From positions 1 through 60,874 of the forward strand of contig CAJXZP010000019.1 of assembly GCA_913062955.1 (NCBI GenBank): 60,874 nt of DNA, given 5' to 3'. The position numbers and the translations under genes are program-made. The notes beneath the pieces were generated by a model. It searched no databases. It was not told the origin of the DNA and was given only the letters and a program-made list of their open reading frames with translations. The stretch comes from an uncultured Flavobacteriales bacterium (GTDB taxonomy: Bacteria > Bacteroidota > Bacteroidia > Flavobacteriales_G > Salibacteraceae). This document shows positions 51,501 to 58,963 of this stretch, one piece after another. Each line of letters starts with the position of its first letter. The stretch's first letter is position 1.

Positions 51501-53722
51501 CGGCATTAACCAATTCCGTTACTATTACAATTCCATTATGTTACAATGATACCAACGGAAATTTGGTAAGTACCCCAATGGGTGGAACGGCTCCTTATTC
51601 GTATCAATGGTCCGCAAGCCTGAACAGTCAAATGGATAGCGTCAATCAAGTAGGTGCCGGAAATTATAGTGTCACCATTACAGATACGAATGGGTGTACG
51701 GCTCAGACAATCATTCAAGTTACCGAGCCCGTGCAACTAACAATTTCTTCGTTAACCTCTAGATCTGCGTTATGCTATGGAGATAATAGTGGTATTTCTG
51801 AAGTGATAGTTACGGGTGGTACGCTACCATATACCTATGGTTGGGGGGCGTCTAGTAATTACCAATCTACGGCAACTGCGGTGAATCTAAGTACCGGAAC
51901 GTACCAGGTAATAATTACCGATTTGAATGGCTGTGAAATAGATAGTAATATATGGGTAGATCAACCCACCGACTCTCTTAATATTATGGGAACTCCTACC
52001 GATGTCAGTTGCTTTTCAGGGACTAGTGGGGCCATTGCTACCACCGTAACTGGAGGTACTCAACCCTATGTAGTAAGTTGGGGAGTGAATGTAACCAACC
52101 CAGTGGGAGCTAATGCCATAAATCTTCCGCAAGGAACTTACGAAGCATTTGTAATAGATGCCAATGGCTGTTTGGACACTGTTTCGGTGGTTATTAGTCA
52201 ACCTAGCACCCCCATATCTATGACTGCTAATTCACTGGATGTTAGTTGTTTTAGTTATTCAGATGGATCCGCCACCTTAAATATAACCGGAGGAACGCTA
52301 CCGTATTTATGTTCTTGGGGAGCAAATTCAGGGTTTCAGGTAGGTTCAGGTGCAGGTAATCTAAATGCGGGTAATTATTCGGGTTATGTAACGGATGGTA
52401 ATGGGTGTCAAGATTCCCTGGGGATAACGGTAGATCAACCCATGCCAATTACCTTACAAGTTACTCCCGATAATATTGTCTGTACCCAAACAAACTTTAA
52501 TGTAGAAGCCTTTGTAACTGGTGGAGATGGAAATTATTCCTACGCTTGGAATAATGGATTACCAAATTTGGATTTCCATACGGTCAGTCCAATCGGTTCA
52601 ACCGTGTATTCGGTGTCTGTAACCGATGGGATAGGATGTCCAGGTCAATCGGCATCTATTACCATTACGGTATTTCAAATACAGAGTGATAGCTTAACAG
52701 CATGGACCGATGGTGATATTTGTTTGGGTGAATCTTCCAATCTATTTGCTAATTATGCGAGCCAATTTGCCGGTTTCACCTATCAATGGAGTCATGGTTT
52801 GGGTACTGGAAGTGGTCCCAAGTCGGTAAGTCCAGTGCAAACTACCATTTATCAAGTCACTGCTACGGATCAGTGTGGCTCTTCCGTATCCGATTTTGTT
52901 GTGGTAAATATATTACAGGCTCCTGTAGTAAATTTACCAGAAATTGTCGCACAAGGTTGTGGTCCCTTAACAGTATTGTTTGAAGATCATATTAATGATT
53001 CAGGAACCTTTTCCTATGTATGGAATTTTGGGGATGGAACCTCTTCAAATTTAAAAAACCCTTCGCACACCTACACCCAAGCGGGAACCTATCCGGTTTC
53101 GGTTACAAAAATTTCAACCCTTGGATGTCAAGGACAATTATCTGGACCGAGTTCTGTTACGGTATATCCAACGCCAGTGGCTTATGGTGTGGCAGACAAG
53201 TATATCACTGATATTACGCAGCCCACTTTTAATCTTACGGATCAATCAACAGGAGCGAATAGTATCCTTTGGGAGTTTTCACCCATTGATTTTGCAACCA
53301 CTCCCAATACCAGTTATATGTATCCGGATACAGGTACTTACTTCGTCTTGTTAACCGCAAGCAATTCCTATGGCTGTGTATCCGATTTTGAATTTAGTGT
53401 TGCTGTAATTAGTCAAAACCAATTATCCGTTCCCAATGCATTTACTCCAAATCCTTCTGGTGGGAATGGGGGTAGTTATGATGCCTCCTCCTTATCTAAT
53501 GAGGTGTTTTTTGCTAGAATGGGTTCGGTTTCACAGTTTCATATGATTGTTTACAATCGCTGGGGAGAATTAATTTTTGAGACTTTTGATGTCAATGTAG
53601 GATGGGATGGGTATTATAGAGGCGAATTATCTCCTCAAGATGTATACGTTTGGAAAATTGAAGCCCATTTTGAAGATGGTTCTCAAGTTTCGGATGTAGG
53701 TAGTTTAACTTTATTACGCTAA
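45572..53722 (+). CDS. Giant SprB-repeat protein with gliding-associated CHU_C domain
   Basis: About 2716 residues from ATG 45572; the TTG further up (45548) would only add eight residues in front of the signal peptide (MRDGVIKYFKAKFLLIFLGL, ending SAKA). The N-terminal HISGADFNYQC region is common in such proteins. From about residue 490 there are 23 SprB-type repeats (C[FYH]GDSTG..S....GGT.PY.YQW), then Ig-like and PKD domains (WNFGDGTSSN, about 2470) and a C-terminal CHU_C/type B sorting domain (about 2620-2716; VPNAFTPN, VYNRWGELIFE, GWDGYYRG). Relatives include the surface adhesin SprB moved by the gliding motor. T9SS-dependent surface display is inferred. A terminator follows. Confidence 0.92.
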   Translation: MRDGVIKYFKAKFLLIFLGLISFSAKATHISGADFNYQCVGQDSFWVTLNLFRDCTGIGAPRNANVDFFSSCGQSFSVRLTKQNGANGTEISQLCPGSLNQSTCSGGALPGMQQHIYGALVVLSPVCDFWTMQWGLCCRNTTVNLVGQPEMLVNATLYSQTDSCNNSPVFNAQPILYVCLNQNVNYNFAVTEADGDSLFYRFIEPLDQMVGGTAQAVNFIPGYTFTSPIPGIILNSATGQLQFTPTIQGNFVLAVEVCEYDYVTGALQGCVIRDIQFVIIQCANLPPEPPVIGISSFTGTGSLMAPDSVLVCEGNTFNFDIVFTDPNVADSIILTTNVAQVIPGATFSITNGNPATVHISGTATSNMPIQNTFVVNANDGACPIPATATSAYNIIVQPKPIVNAGGDQIVCKSNLPVNIAGSIQNATGGIWSGAGAFGNNVTQLNTTYTPTPAEIMAGSAQLILSSTGNQNCSQVHDTIEVQLVSFDASLTIAITDVSCHAGTDGEIGISYLGGVLPINVVWNTTPVQIGDTATNLGAGTYTATLTDGNGCDTMITATIAEPTALTSSVQSVLNVTCTGGNNGSATLAINGGVTPYTYLWSVSAQSQTTLTANNLFAATHQVSISDANGCVVVQTVNVVQPNYPMGVNVTTSDVICFGDSDGSASAIPWGGTAPYNFTWGPNGQTANPLTNISGGVYSITVVDNSGMCVVQTGIIVNEPVQITGVNSSTSILCHGDTTGIVSFIPNGGTAPFAYQWGANAGNLTTNTVSNLGVGFYALTLTDGNGCIFDTTVGITEPNKLMVNVSQSIVSCNGGNNGTASVALTGGVLPYTINWNTTPVQTSLTASNLITGSYQANIIDAQGCDTSISVTIIEPTVLSGTIVSQTDVSCTGGFNGEATVSGVGGMPPYSYQWGVNAQSATTATVDSLFAGNYSITITDTLGCTFIQNLTLTQPIFALTVNLSVTDITCNGLINGSVTAIASGGTGPYGYNWMPSNQSGATISNLPVSSNTITVTDNSGQCIVQTGIQINQPEPISTLGITNPVLCFGGNTGNASVNGYGGVRPFTYQWDANTGSQTDSVANNLTANTFSFSITDANGCAYDSTVIVDQPDALAMAGNPIQPLCFGNANGSIDAVVLGGVAPFSFIWDANAANQTTQVATGLVIGSYSVSISDSNGCNLDSVFTLLEPSPLTTGLINLTPVGCFGDSTGMVTIVGAGGVGPYDYTWNTSSGLEASGSVFGLYAGTYTVTVSDTNGCEFDTMIVMTQPNAPLSILSTEINVACFGDSTASITAIPSGGTTPYLYQWDSIAWNQTTAIASGLFPGSFEVFVTDSNGCTDSLLADITQPTSPLSVTVSSTDVLCYGDSTGIASASGIGGTSPYSYQWDAFANNQITATADSLPIGTFAVTVTDTLGCTSDTVMEVFEPSALAMSVISTLPLCKDGTDGALQALATGGVGPFSYVWDANAGNQTTSMATGLGAGSYEVIVTDSNGCSLDSIFILDEPTLLTATVTHMESVGCFADSSGAAAVLALGGTAPYVYQWNTMIQPLDTGYVVNLWAGAHVVTVTDTNGCVFDTNVIITQPLAALTISNTTLNVACFGDSTASITAILSGGTTPYLYQWDSLAFNQTTAIATGLYQGSFQVMVTDSNGCTDSLLAVITQPTNPLSVTVSSTDVLCYGDSTGTASASGIGGTSPYSYQWDAFANNQITATAGSLPIGTYSVTVTDTLGCISDTVMEVIEPDSLEFTGVSINNVNCYGGQDASATMIIIGGVTPYVYNWGISANNQTSSMASNLVAGMHRVIVSDSNGCSIDSLIEILQPQISLQLDSNQLGVSCFGGSDGVAIALLSGGTSPYSCYWNGSPNVGGDSLVNVIAGWNKVWVIDANGCLDSLMVEVLEPSLLLATETQNIPVSCFGNLEGSATVLGSGGVFPYQYQWPINANYQTDSTANQLGYGSYIVTVTDTNGCNTQTTVFITQPQAALTNSVTITIPLCYNDTNGNLVSTPMGGTAPYSYQWSASLNSQMDSVNQVGAGNYSVTITDTNGCTAQTIIQVTEPVQLTISSLTSRSALCYGDNSGISEVIVTGGTLPYTYGWGASSNYQSTATAVNLSTGTYQVIITDLNGCEIDSNIWVDQPTDSLNIMGTPTDVSCFSGTSGAIATTVTGGTQPYVVSWGVNVTNPVGANAINLPQGTYEAFVIDANGCLDTVSVVISQPSTPISMTANSLDVSCFSYSDGSATLNITGGTLPYLCSWGANSGFQVGSGAGNLNAGNYSGYVTDGNGCQDSLGITVDQPMPITLQVTPDNIVCTQTNFNVEAFVTGGDGNYSYAWNNGLPNLDFHTVSPIGSTVYSVSVTDGIGCPGQSASITITVFQIQSDSLTAWTDGDICLGESSNLFANYASQFAGFTYQWSHGLGTGSGPKSVSPVQTTIYQVTATDQCGSSVSDFVVVNILQAPVVNLPEIVAQGCGPLTVLFEDHINDSGTFSYVWNFGDGTSSNLKNPSHTYTQAGTYPVSVTKISTLGCQGQLSGPSSVTVYPTPVAYGVADKYITDITQPTFNLTDQSTGANSILWEFSPIDFATTPNTSYMYPDTGTYFVLLTASNSYGCVSDFEFSVAVISQNQLSVPNAFTPNPSGGNGGSYDASSLSNEVFFARMGSVSQFHMIVYNRWGELIFETFDVNVGWDGYYRGELSPQDVYVWKIEAHFEDGSQVSDVGSLTLLR
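48922..50800 (+). repeat. Higher-order duplication of four SprB repeats
   Basis: SprB repeats 9-12 correspond in order to repeats 13-16 with an offset of 945 bp (315 residues), as seen from GTGGCTTGTTTTGGCGATAG at 49406 and 50351. The second half of the unit (repeats 11-12 versus 15-16) is nearly identical in DNA; the first half has diverged. Confidence 0.8.
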
Positions 53723-53724
53723 TA

Positions 53725-53761
53725 AAAAGCCAGTTACCGAGCAAGGAGGTAACTGGCTTTT
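53725..53761. terminator. Bidirectional terminator between the SprB-repeat and lipoprotein genes
   Basis: A perfect 14-bp stem (AAAAGCCAGTTACC 53725-53738 and its complement 53748-53761) with a 9-nt loop lies 2 bases after one stop and 9 bases before the other. Confidence 0.9.
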
Positions 53762-53770
53762 ATTTGGTGA

Positions 53771-54436
53771 TTAATCCGTGTTAACGGTCACCTGAGAACG
53801 AATTAACCTCCGTTCAATATGGGATGACTCACTTAAGAATGCTATCGAAGATTGAATTAACCCTATACCTGATCCGTAATAATGATGAAATATTCTTGGG
53901 TTTATAGGACTAATATTTTGGTACATAACAAATGTTTGTTGCAAATCCAAACAATCCAAAGTACCGCTTGGAACGGTTATTTGAGTGGGTGTGGATGCCA
54001 TTTTATTATAGGTGAAATAAAGGGTATCTGAATGATTAATTAAATAATGAGAATCTAAAGTATCCCTATTATTTATACTGGAAAAAATTATTTTTCCTAC
54101 GGAATTAATAAGTTCTCCATTAGACTCTCGTAAAATTTGCAAGATTTCACCGGGTCGTTGATGAACAGGGTAGTGGGTTCCTCTCAATACATAATAGGTG
54201 CTACCGTCAATAACAGTGTCATTGCTGATATATACACTATCCATTATTTGAAGGGACGAATCATTTCCTAGGGTATCTACTTTAAAGTTTTCATAAATCC
54301 AATAGTCGCCAATACGCATTGGGGTGTATCTAAGGGGTGTTTCGGTCATCGGATCAGGAGATTCTATAATTTCATCTTTTTTACACGAACTGCTTAACAG
54401 GAGGATTAAGGCAATAAGGCCTTGAAACTTTTTCAT
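53771..54436 (-). CDS. Putative lipoprotein, unknown
   Basis: 221 residues with a lipoprotein signal peptide: MKKFQGLIALILLLSSSC, lipidated Cys18, followed by KKDE. The rest is soluble and beta-rich (PMRIGDYWIYENFKVDT; SGTLDCLDLQQTFVM; YGSGIGLIQSS). The phrase MRIGDYWIY with a late YYGSGIGLI recurs in uncharacterised Bacteroidota lipoproteins. Likely outer-membrane or periplasmic. No catalytic motif. It converges on the SprB-repeat gene. Confidence 0.75.
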   Translation of the reverse strand: MKKFQGLIALILLLSSSCKKDEIIESPDPMTETPLRYTPMRIGDYWIYENFKVDTLGNDSSLQIMDSVYISNDTVIDGSTYYVLRGTHYPVHQRPGEILQILRESNGELINSVGKIIFSSINNRDTLDSHYLINHSDTLYFTYNKMASTPTQITVPSGTLDCLDLQQTFVMYQNISPINPRIFHHYYGSGIGLIQSSIAFLSESSHIERRLIRSQVTVNTD

Positions 54437-54552
54437 AATACTTAGATTTTAGGTTGGTGAAAATTTAAGTGAAGTCTCTACATACTATCTGGTTTTGTTG
54501 TTTGTTAAGGGGATAACCAAATTGTTGGATAGTTATTGTGTCGGTTATGAAA

Positions 54553-55896
54553 TTAAATTTCTTTCAACTTCCAATTCCCCCACTTCAAATAACTCCAAGA
54601 CAGAATGGTCATGAATCCAAAATATACAAATTCACTCGCCCAAACTAAATGGAGTGGAAGCACGGCAATTACAGAAGCGTAATAGGTATAACTCAAGTAA
54701 ATAATAACGCTCATAGTTTCAATAAGCAATGCTGTTCTTGTATTTCCAGTACCCGAAATAACTCGAAAAGGAATGAACCCTAAAGTGAATAAAAACATCG
54801 AAAATGTGGTTAGTTTAAGCGAGGTAATGGCCTCCCCATATACCGTGATATCTTGGGTGAAAAAGCCCATCACAAATTCTGGAAATAGGTTAATTAGACT
54901 AAATGAAATTGCATTGACTAAAATACCCAATACCATCGTTTTCCGAACGATTGGCATCACCTTTTCAAAGTTTTTCTCTCCCATTAGGTTACTCACAAAG
55001 GTGTTTGCCGCATCTGCTAAGGAAAAAACGGGAACCATAATAAAAATATAAATACCTCGTATCATTTGTGAAATGGCTAATGCCCGTTCTCCAAGGTTTT
55101 CAACAAACACAAAAAAGGTAAACCAAGCCCCAATACTCACAATATTCTGGATCATTATCGGGGCGGAAACCTCAAAAATAACCTTTGTTCGTTCCCAATT
55201 AAAAGCCATGAATTTTCCGAGTCCATACTTCTCCAAATCCACAAACTTTAGTGTGTAAATGATAAACAGCAAACTTCCAGCTCCTTCAGAAATAACAGAA
55301 GCTAAGGCGGCTCCTTCAACTCCCAATTGCGGAAAAGGCCCATACCCATTAATAAGAGCCAAGTCTAACCCAATATTCAAAGCCGAAATAAAAGGCGTAA
55401 AATATCCAAGAATCTTTGTTTTGGTAATCCCAACAAAGAAGCCAATAAATAATAAGTTAATCAAGGTGAATAATATTCCCCACCCTCTAGTAGTCATGTA
55501 TATAGAGGCGTATTTAACTACGTTTTTGGAGTCGAATAATGCATCCAAAAAATCGGGAACTACCCATTGAATAAATACAAATAGCCCCAGGGAAAAGGCC
55601 AGTACAAAATAAAGTCCCTGAAAAAATAGCGGTCCAATTTTCTTATAATCTTGGGAACCATTTCTTCGTCCCACAATAATTTGCATACCGGAGGTAAAAC
55701 CCATTCCCACCACAAAGAGTAATCCGTAAAGCAATTGTCCATTACCGGTACCGCCAACTTGCGCTTCCCCTAATCCTGCGACTAGAATTAAATCAATAAC
55801 TCCGACCAAGTTCATAGCTATCCCAGCAATGATTAATGGAGTCGTTACTTTAAGTAATCCAGAAAATGAGGTATTCAATTTTTGCATGCGCTGCAA
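54553..55896 (-). CDS. MATE-family efflux transporter
   Basis: 447 residues with 12 predicted membrane helices. TTPLIIAGIAMNLVGVIDLI opens helix 1, and the internal two-fold repeat of the MatE family is visible (ISEGAGSLLFIIYTL near the middle, then SAPIMIQNIVSIGAWF opening the second half). MATE proteins export organic cations or drugs driven by Na+ or H+. Substrate unknown. Met4 is an alternative start. It lies 75 bp downstream of the kinase gene, on the same strand. Confidence 0.88.
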   Translation of the reverse strand: MQRMQKLNTSFSGLLKVTTPLIIAGIAMNLVGVIDLILVAGLGEAQVGGTGNGQLLYGLLFVVGMGFTSGMQIIVGRRNGSQDYKKIGPLFFQGLYFVLAFSLGLFVFIQWVVPDFLDALFDSKNVVKYASIYMTTRGWGILFTLINLLFIGFFVGITKTKILGYFTPFISALNIGLDLALINGYGPFPQLGVEGAALASVISEGAGSLLFIIYTLKFVDLEKYGLGKFMAFNWERTKVIFEVSAPIMIQNIVSIGAWFTFFVFVENLGERALAISQMIRGIYIFIMVPVFSLADAANTFVSNLMGEKNFEKVMPIVRKTMVLGILVNAISFSLINLFPEFVMGFFTQDITVYGEAITSLKLTTFSMFLFTLGFIPFRVISGTGNTRTALLIETMSVIIYLSYTYYASVIAVLPLHLVWASEFVYFGFMTILSWSYLKWGNWKLKEI

Positions 55897-55971
55897 AAGT
55901 GGTCGTTTTTTTGGGGATTCGGGTATACTATCTTTAGTTTCCCTTGAAATACCTGTAATAAAGGGTGGATC

Positions 55972-58815
55972 CTAATCCTGTTGTAATAAATAGGGGATAC
56001 TAAATTGGATGGAAGTTCCTACAAAACCTGTTTTTATCGCTTCAGGGTGGGTTTCCTGGGTACTAACTTCCGACATTTGCGAGTGTAATTCTGCGACCAA
56101 TTCTATTCTGTTTTTGGTAATCTTGGCACCCATGGATTTATGTCCAGACTTACTATCTTTTTTGAAGCTTAAGGTTTTTTTAATTCCAATTCCATTGTCC
56201 GATATTTGAATGGTAAGTAGTTCATTTATACGCTCAATTCTAACTTTTATTTCGCCTTCCGGGTTCCTATATACCTGCCCATGCCAAATGGAATTTTCTA
56301 CATAGGGTTGTATTAATAAACACGGAATTTCGCATTGAGATAAATCAATATCTCCGATCAATTCCACGGTATATCCAAATGGTTTACGAAGCCTCTTCTT
56401 TTCGAGTTCTACATACATTTCCAATATTTCCATCTCTTTTGAAAGTAGAATCGAACTATTTTCAGCGTTTTTTAAAATGGATCGAATGAGTCGACTAAAA
56501 TCAATTAGGTATTCATTGGCTTTCATTTTATTATTGGTTAAAATGTAATTCTGGATGGAGTTCAAAGAATTGAATATAAAATGAGGACTCATTTTAGATT
56601 GCAAGGATAGCATCTGTAACTCATTAATTTTTCTTTGAATAGCCGCCTGTTTTTGGTAAAAAGAAATGATTTTAAACACACTCCAAGTAATAATGGAAAG
56701 TATCAAGATTAAGCACAGTCCGATAAACCACCAAGACTGCCAATAAGGAGCAAGGATGGTGAATTTCAAATGTTGAATCACACTTTGAACACCCTGTACA
56801 TTAATTGCTGATAATTCCAAGTGATACTCCCCAGGTTCCAATGAATTGAAGGTTAACGTAGAATTTCTTGAAGTGCGCCAAGAATACTGAGGGTTAAGTC
56901 GGAAGGAATAAATGAATTTGTTTTGAGATTTATACCCAATGGCCTGGAAACTAATATCAAATGTATTCGAATCAAATGGAATCGTTATTGGTTGTGTTAA
57001 ATCGTATGATCGTTGTTGGGTTTGTAAACTCTTAATGGTCAAAAATGGAGGGATGAAACTTTGCTTTATAGTTTCTAAGTCTACTTTTCCAACCCCTTTA
57101 TTATTCGCATAAAATAAGATGTTATTTTTTATGCGTATTTGACGAATATCGGTGAGGGCTAGGCAATCATTCTTGGATAGGATAGCCCTATAATCCCATT
57201 TCTGGTGGTTTTGAAACAATTCATATACCCCAAAGTTGGTCGCAACAAAAATTCGATTTCCCTCCGTATCTAAAAGTAACTGATTGATGGCATTCGTTTC
57301 TCCATTGGTTTGAATGTCAATTTGAAATTGTGTACCCTCTTTTAATCCAATAATACCATTTCCTTTAGTCGCAAAAAGAAGCGTGTGGTCTGGGGTCCGA
57401 ATAATATCCTGAATACGGGTGGAATTATTGTTCCCCAGTAAATTGGACTTTTGAATTTCTTTTGAAGGTAAGTCCAATTCGTACAATCCCTCCAAAGTGG
57501 CTAAAAGCACCTTGGTTTCAGAAAATCTAAATAAGCGAAGAATTCGAGGTGTTTTGGTTTCGAATGGCTTCTCTGTTTGAACAAAATCTTTTTCCCAGGT
57601 TTTATATATCCGTCCATCTTCTGTCCAAAATTTAAAGCCATCGTAATTAGGGCTCGTTCCTATTTTACGATTCGTTTCCTTTTTGTTCCATTTGACTCGA
57701 GAAATATCTATTAAACCAAAGGTTGAACTAGCCAAAAACGTACAAGAATCATTAATTTTTAATACGGAATTAAAATCCGCATAAACTTCTTTAACGAATA
57801 TGGTATTTTCCAATTTAAAGCCTCGTGCCAAATTGGAGGAGTCTACATCATAAATTTGTAAAGGTTCGGTATATGGAAGTAGTAAGGATTGGTTCGCATT
57901 AAAAATGAAATTGTCTGCTCTTCCATAATAACAAAAAACATATTCGTTTTTTTGAGGAATAATCCCATTGATGTGCGATCGGCTAGCATCTAATAGTTTA
58001 AAGGTGCTGATATTGGGGCTGGCAATGTAAAAAATCCCATTGTACAAGGAGGAACACCACAAACCGCCTTCAAAATCTACTGTTATGGAAGTAATAAAGG
58101 CATTAATAAGTACATGCCTTATTATTTTATTTGCTGGAGATGAAAAGGTATAGAGTCCATTTTCTGTACCGAAATAAAACAAGGTATCCAATTTAAATAC
58201 TCGTATTCGACCAAAATGTTTGGTCTGAATAAGTTTATTCCAATGATTTGGTTTTTGAGCATACTCCTCACTAAATGCATGGAATAATTTTTGAAGGTTT
58301 TCTATTAATTGTAATTCCAAAAACAAATCCGGGTCTTTTTCAGGCGGTAGGCTATGACATATTCCCAAAGAGTCAATCTCTATTTGTGGGGTTACCCTAG
58401 ATAATATAGATACAAAACTAATATGAACCTCCTTATTTTTATTTACAGAAAATTCAGTAATGGTATTGGATACGCCAATATTTTCAGTCGTTATATTTAA
58501 GTTTTTATTAAAGGAATACGGTGTTATCTTATTATTCCATAAATAACAAAGTTTCCGGTTATAGGTGATAAACCAAATTCTCCCCAAATAATCCTCATAG
58601 ATTTTAAAAACGGTGTTATCCGTTAACCCGTCTTGAGTGGTAAAGGTTTCAAAATTAGCCCCATCATATCGGACTACCCCGTTATCGGTACCTATCCAAA
58701 TATATCCTTTGGAATCTTGAAAAACATCATAGGTTTCCGCACTAGGTAAACCATCCGAAATAGAATAGTTAATATAGTTAACCGATTCCTGGATGCCTTG
58801 AGAATTCAATTCCAA
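55972..58815 (-). CDS. LytS-type hybrid sensor histidine kinase (Reg_prop, Y_Y_Y, HATPase), full copy
   Basis: 947 residues as read from TTG 58815. Two-component-regulator propeller repeats (YIWIGTDNGVVRYDG, then blades to about 620), a Y_Y_Y Ig-like domain, one membrane helix (WWFIGLCLILILSIITW, about 710) and a LytS-type kinase domain: phosphoacceptor His in SKMSPHFIFNSLNSIQNYIL, N box QPYVENSIWHG, G box SDNGIGIKK. The signal-peptide-like stretch KSVFLIGFLLLNY lies upstream in frame before TTG, yet no ATG/GTG/TTG precedes it, so the true start may be non-canonical. No response regulator gene is in the window. Tandem paralogue of the next gene. Confidence 0.85.
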   Translation of the reverse strand: MELNSQGIQESVNYINYSISDGLPSAETYDVFQDSKGYIWIGTDNGVVRYDGANFETFTTQDGLTDNTVFKIYEDYLGRIWFITYNRKLCYLWNNKITPYSFNKNLNITTENIGVSNTITEFSVNKNKEVHISFVSILSRVTPQIEIDSLGICHSLPPEKDPDLFLELQLIENLQKLFHAFSEEYAQKPNHWNKLIQTKHFGRIRVFKLDTLFYFGTENGLYTFSSPANKIIRHVLINAFITSITVDFEGGLWCSSLYNGIFYIASPNISTFKLLDASRSHINGIIPQKNEYVFCYYGRADNFIFNANQSLLLPYTEPLQIYDVDSSNLARGFKLENTIFVKEVYADFNSVLKINDSCTFLASSTFGLIDISRVKWNKKETNRKIGTSPNYDGFKFWTEDGRIYKTWEKDFVQTEKPFETKTPRILRLFRFSETKVLLATLEGLYELDLPSKEIQKSNLLGNNNSTRIQDIIRTPDHTLLFATKGNGIIGLKEGTQFQIDIQTNGETNAINQLLLDTEGNRIFVATNFGVYELFQNHQKWDYRAILSKNDCLALTDIRQIRIKNNILFYANNKGVGKVDLETIKQSFIPPFLTIKSLQTQQRSYDLTQPITIPFDSNTFDISFQAIGYKSQNKFIYSFRLNPQYSWRTSRNSTLTFNSLEPGEYHLELSAINVQGVQSVIQHLKFTILAPYWQSWWFIGLCLILILSIITWSVFKIISFYQKQAAIQRKINELQMLSLQSKMSPHFIFNSLNSIQNYILTNNKMKANEYLIDFSRLIRSILKNAENSSILLSKEMEILEMYVELEKKRLRKPFGYTVELIGDIDLSQCEIPCLLIQPYVENSIWHGQVYRNPEGEIKVRIERINELLTIQISDNGIGIKKTLSFKKDSKSGHKSMGAKITKNRIELVAELHSQMSEVSTQETHPEAIKTGFVGTSIQFSIPYLLQQD

Positions 58816-58963
58816 GCAATAATTGAGTAAAAGAAAACCGATCAGGAATACCGATTTAAAATTATTTATTGCTTTGCGAATATTGGCTATTGATTTGATA
58901 ATGAATGGTATGTTGATTGCGTAACTGTTTTCAGAGTAAATTTACTGACCATGGGGTAGAATC

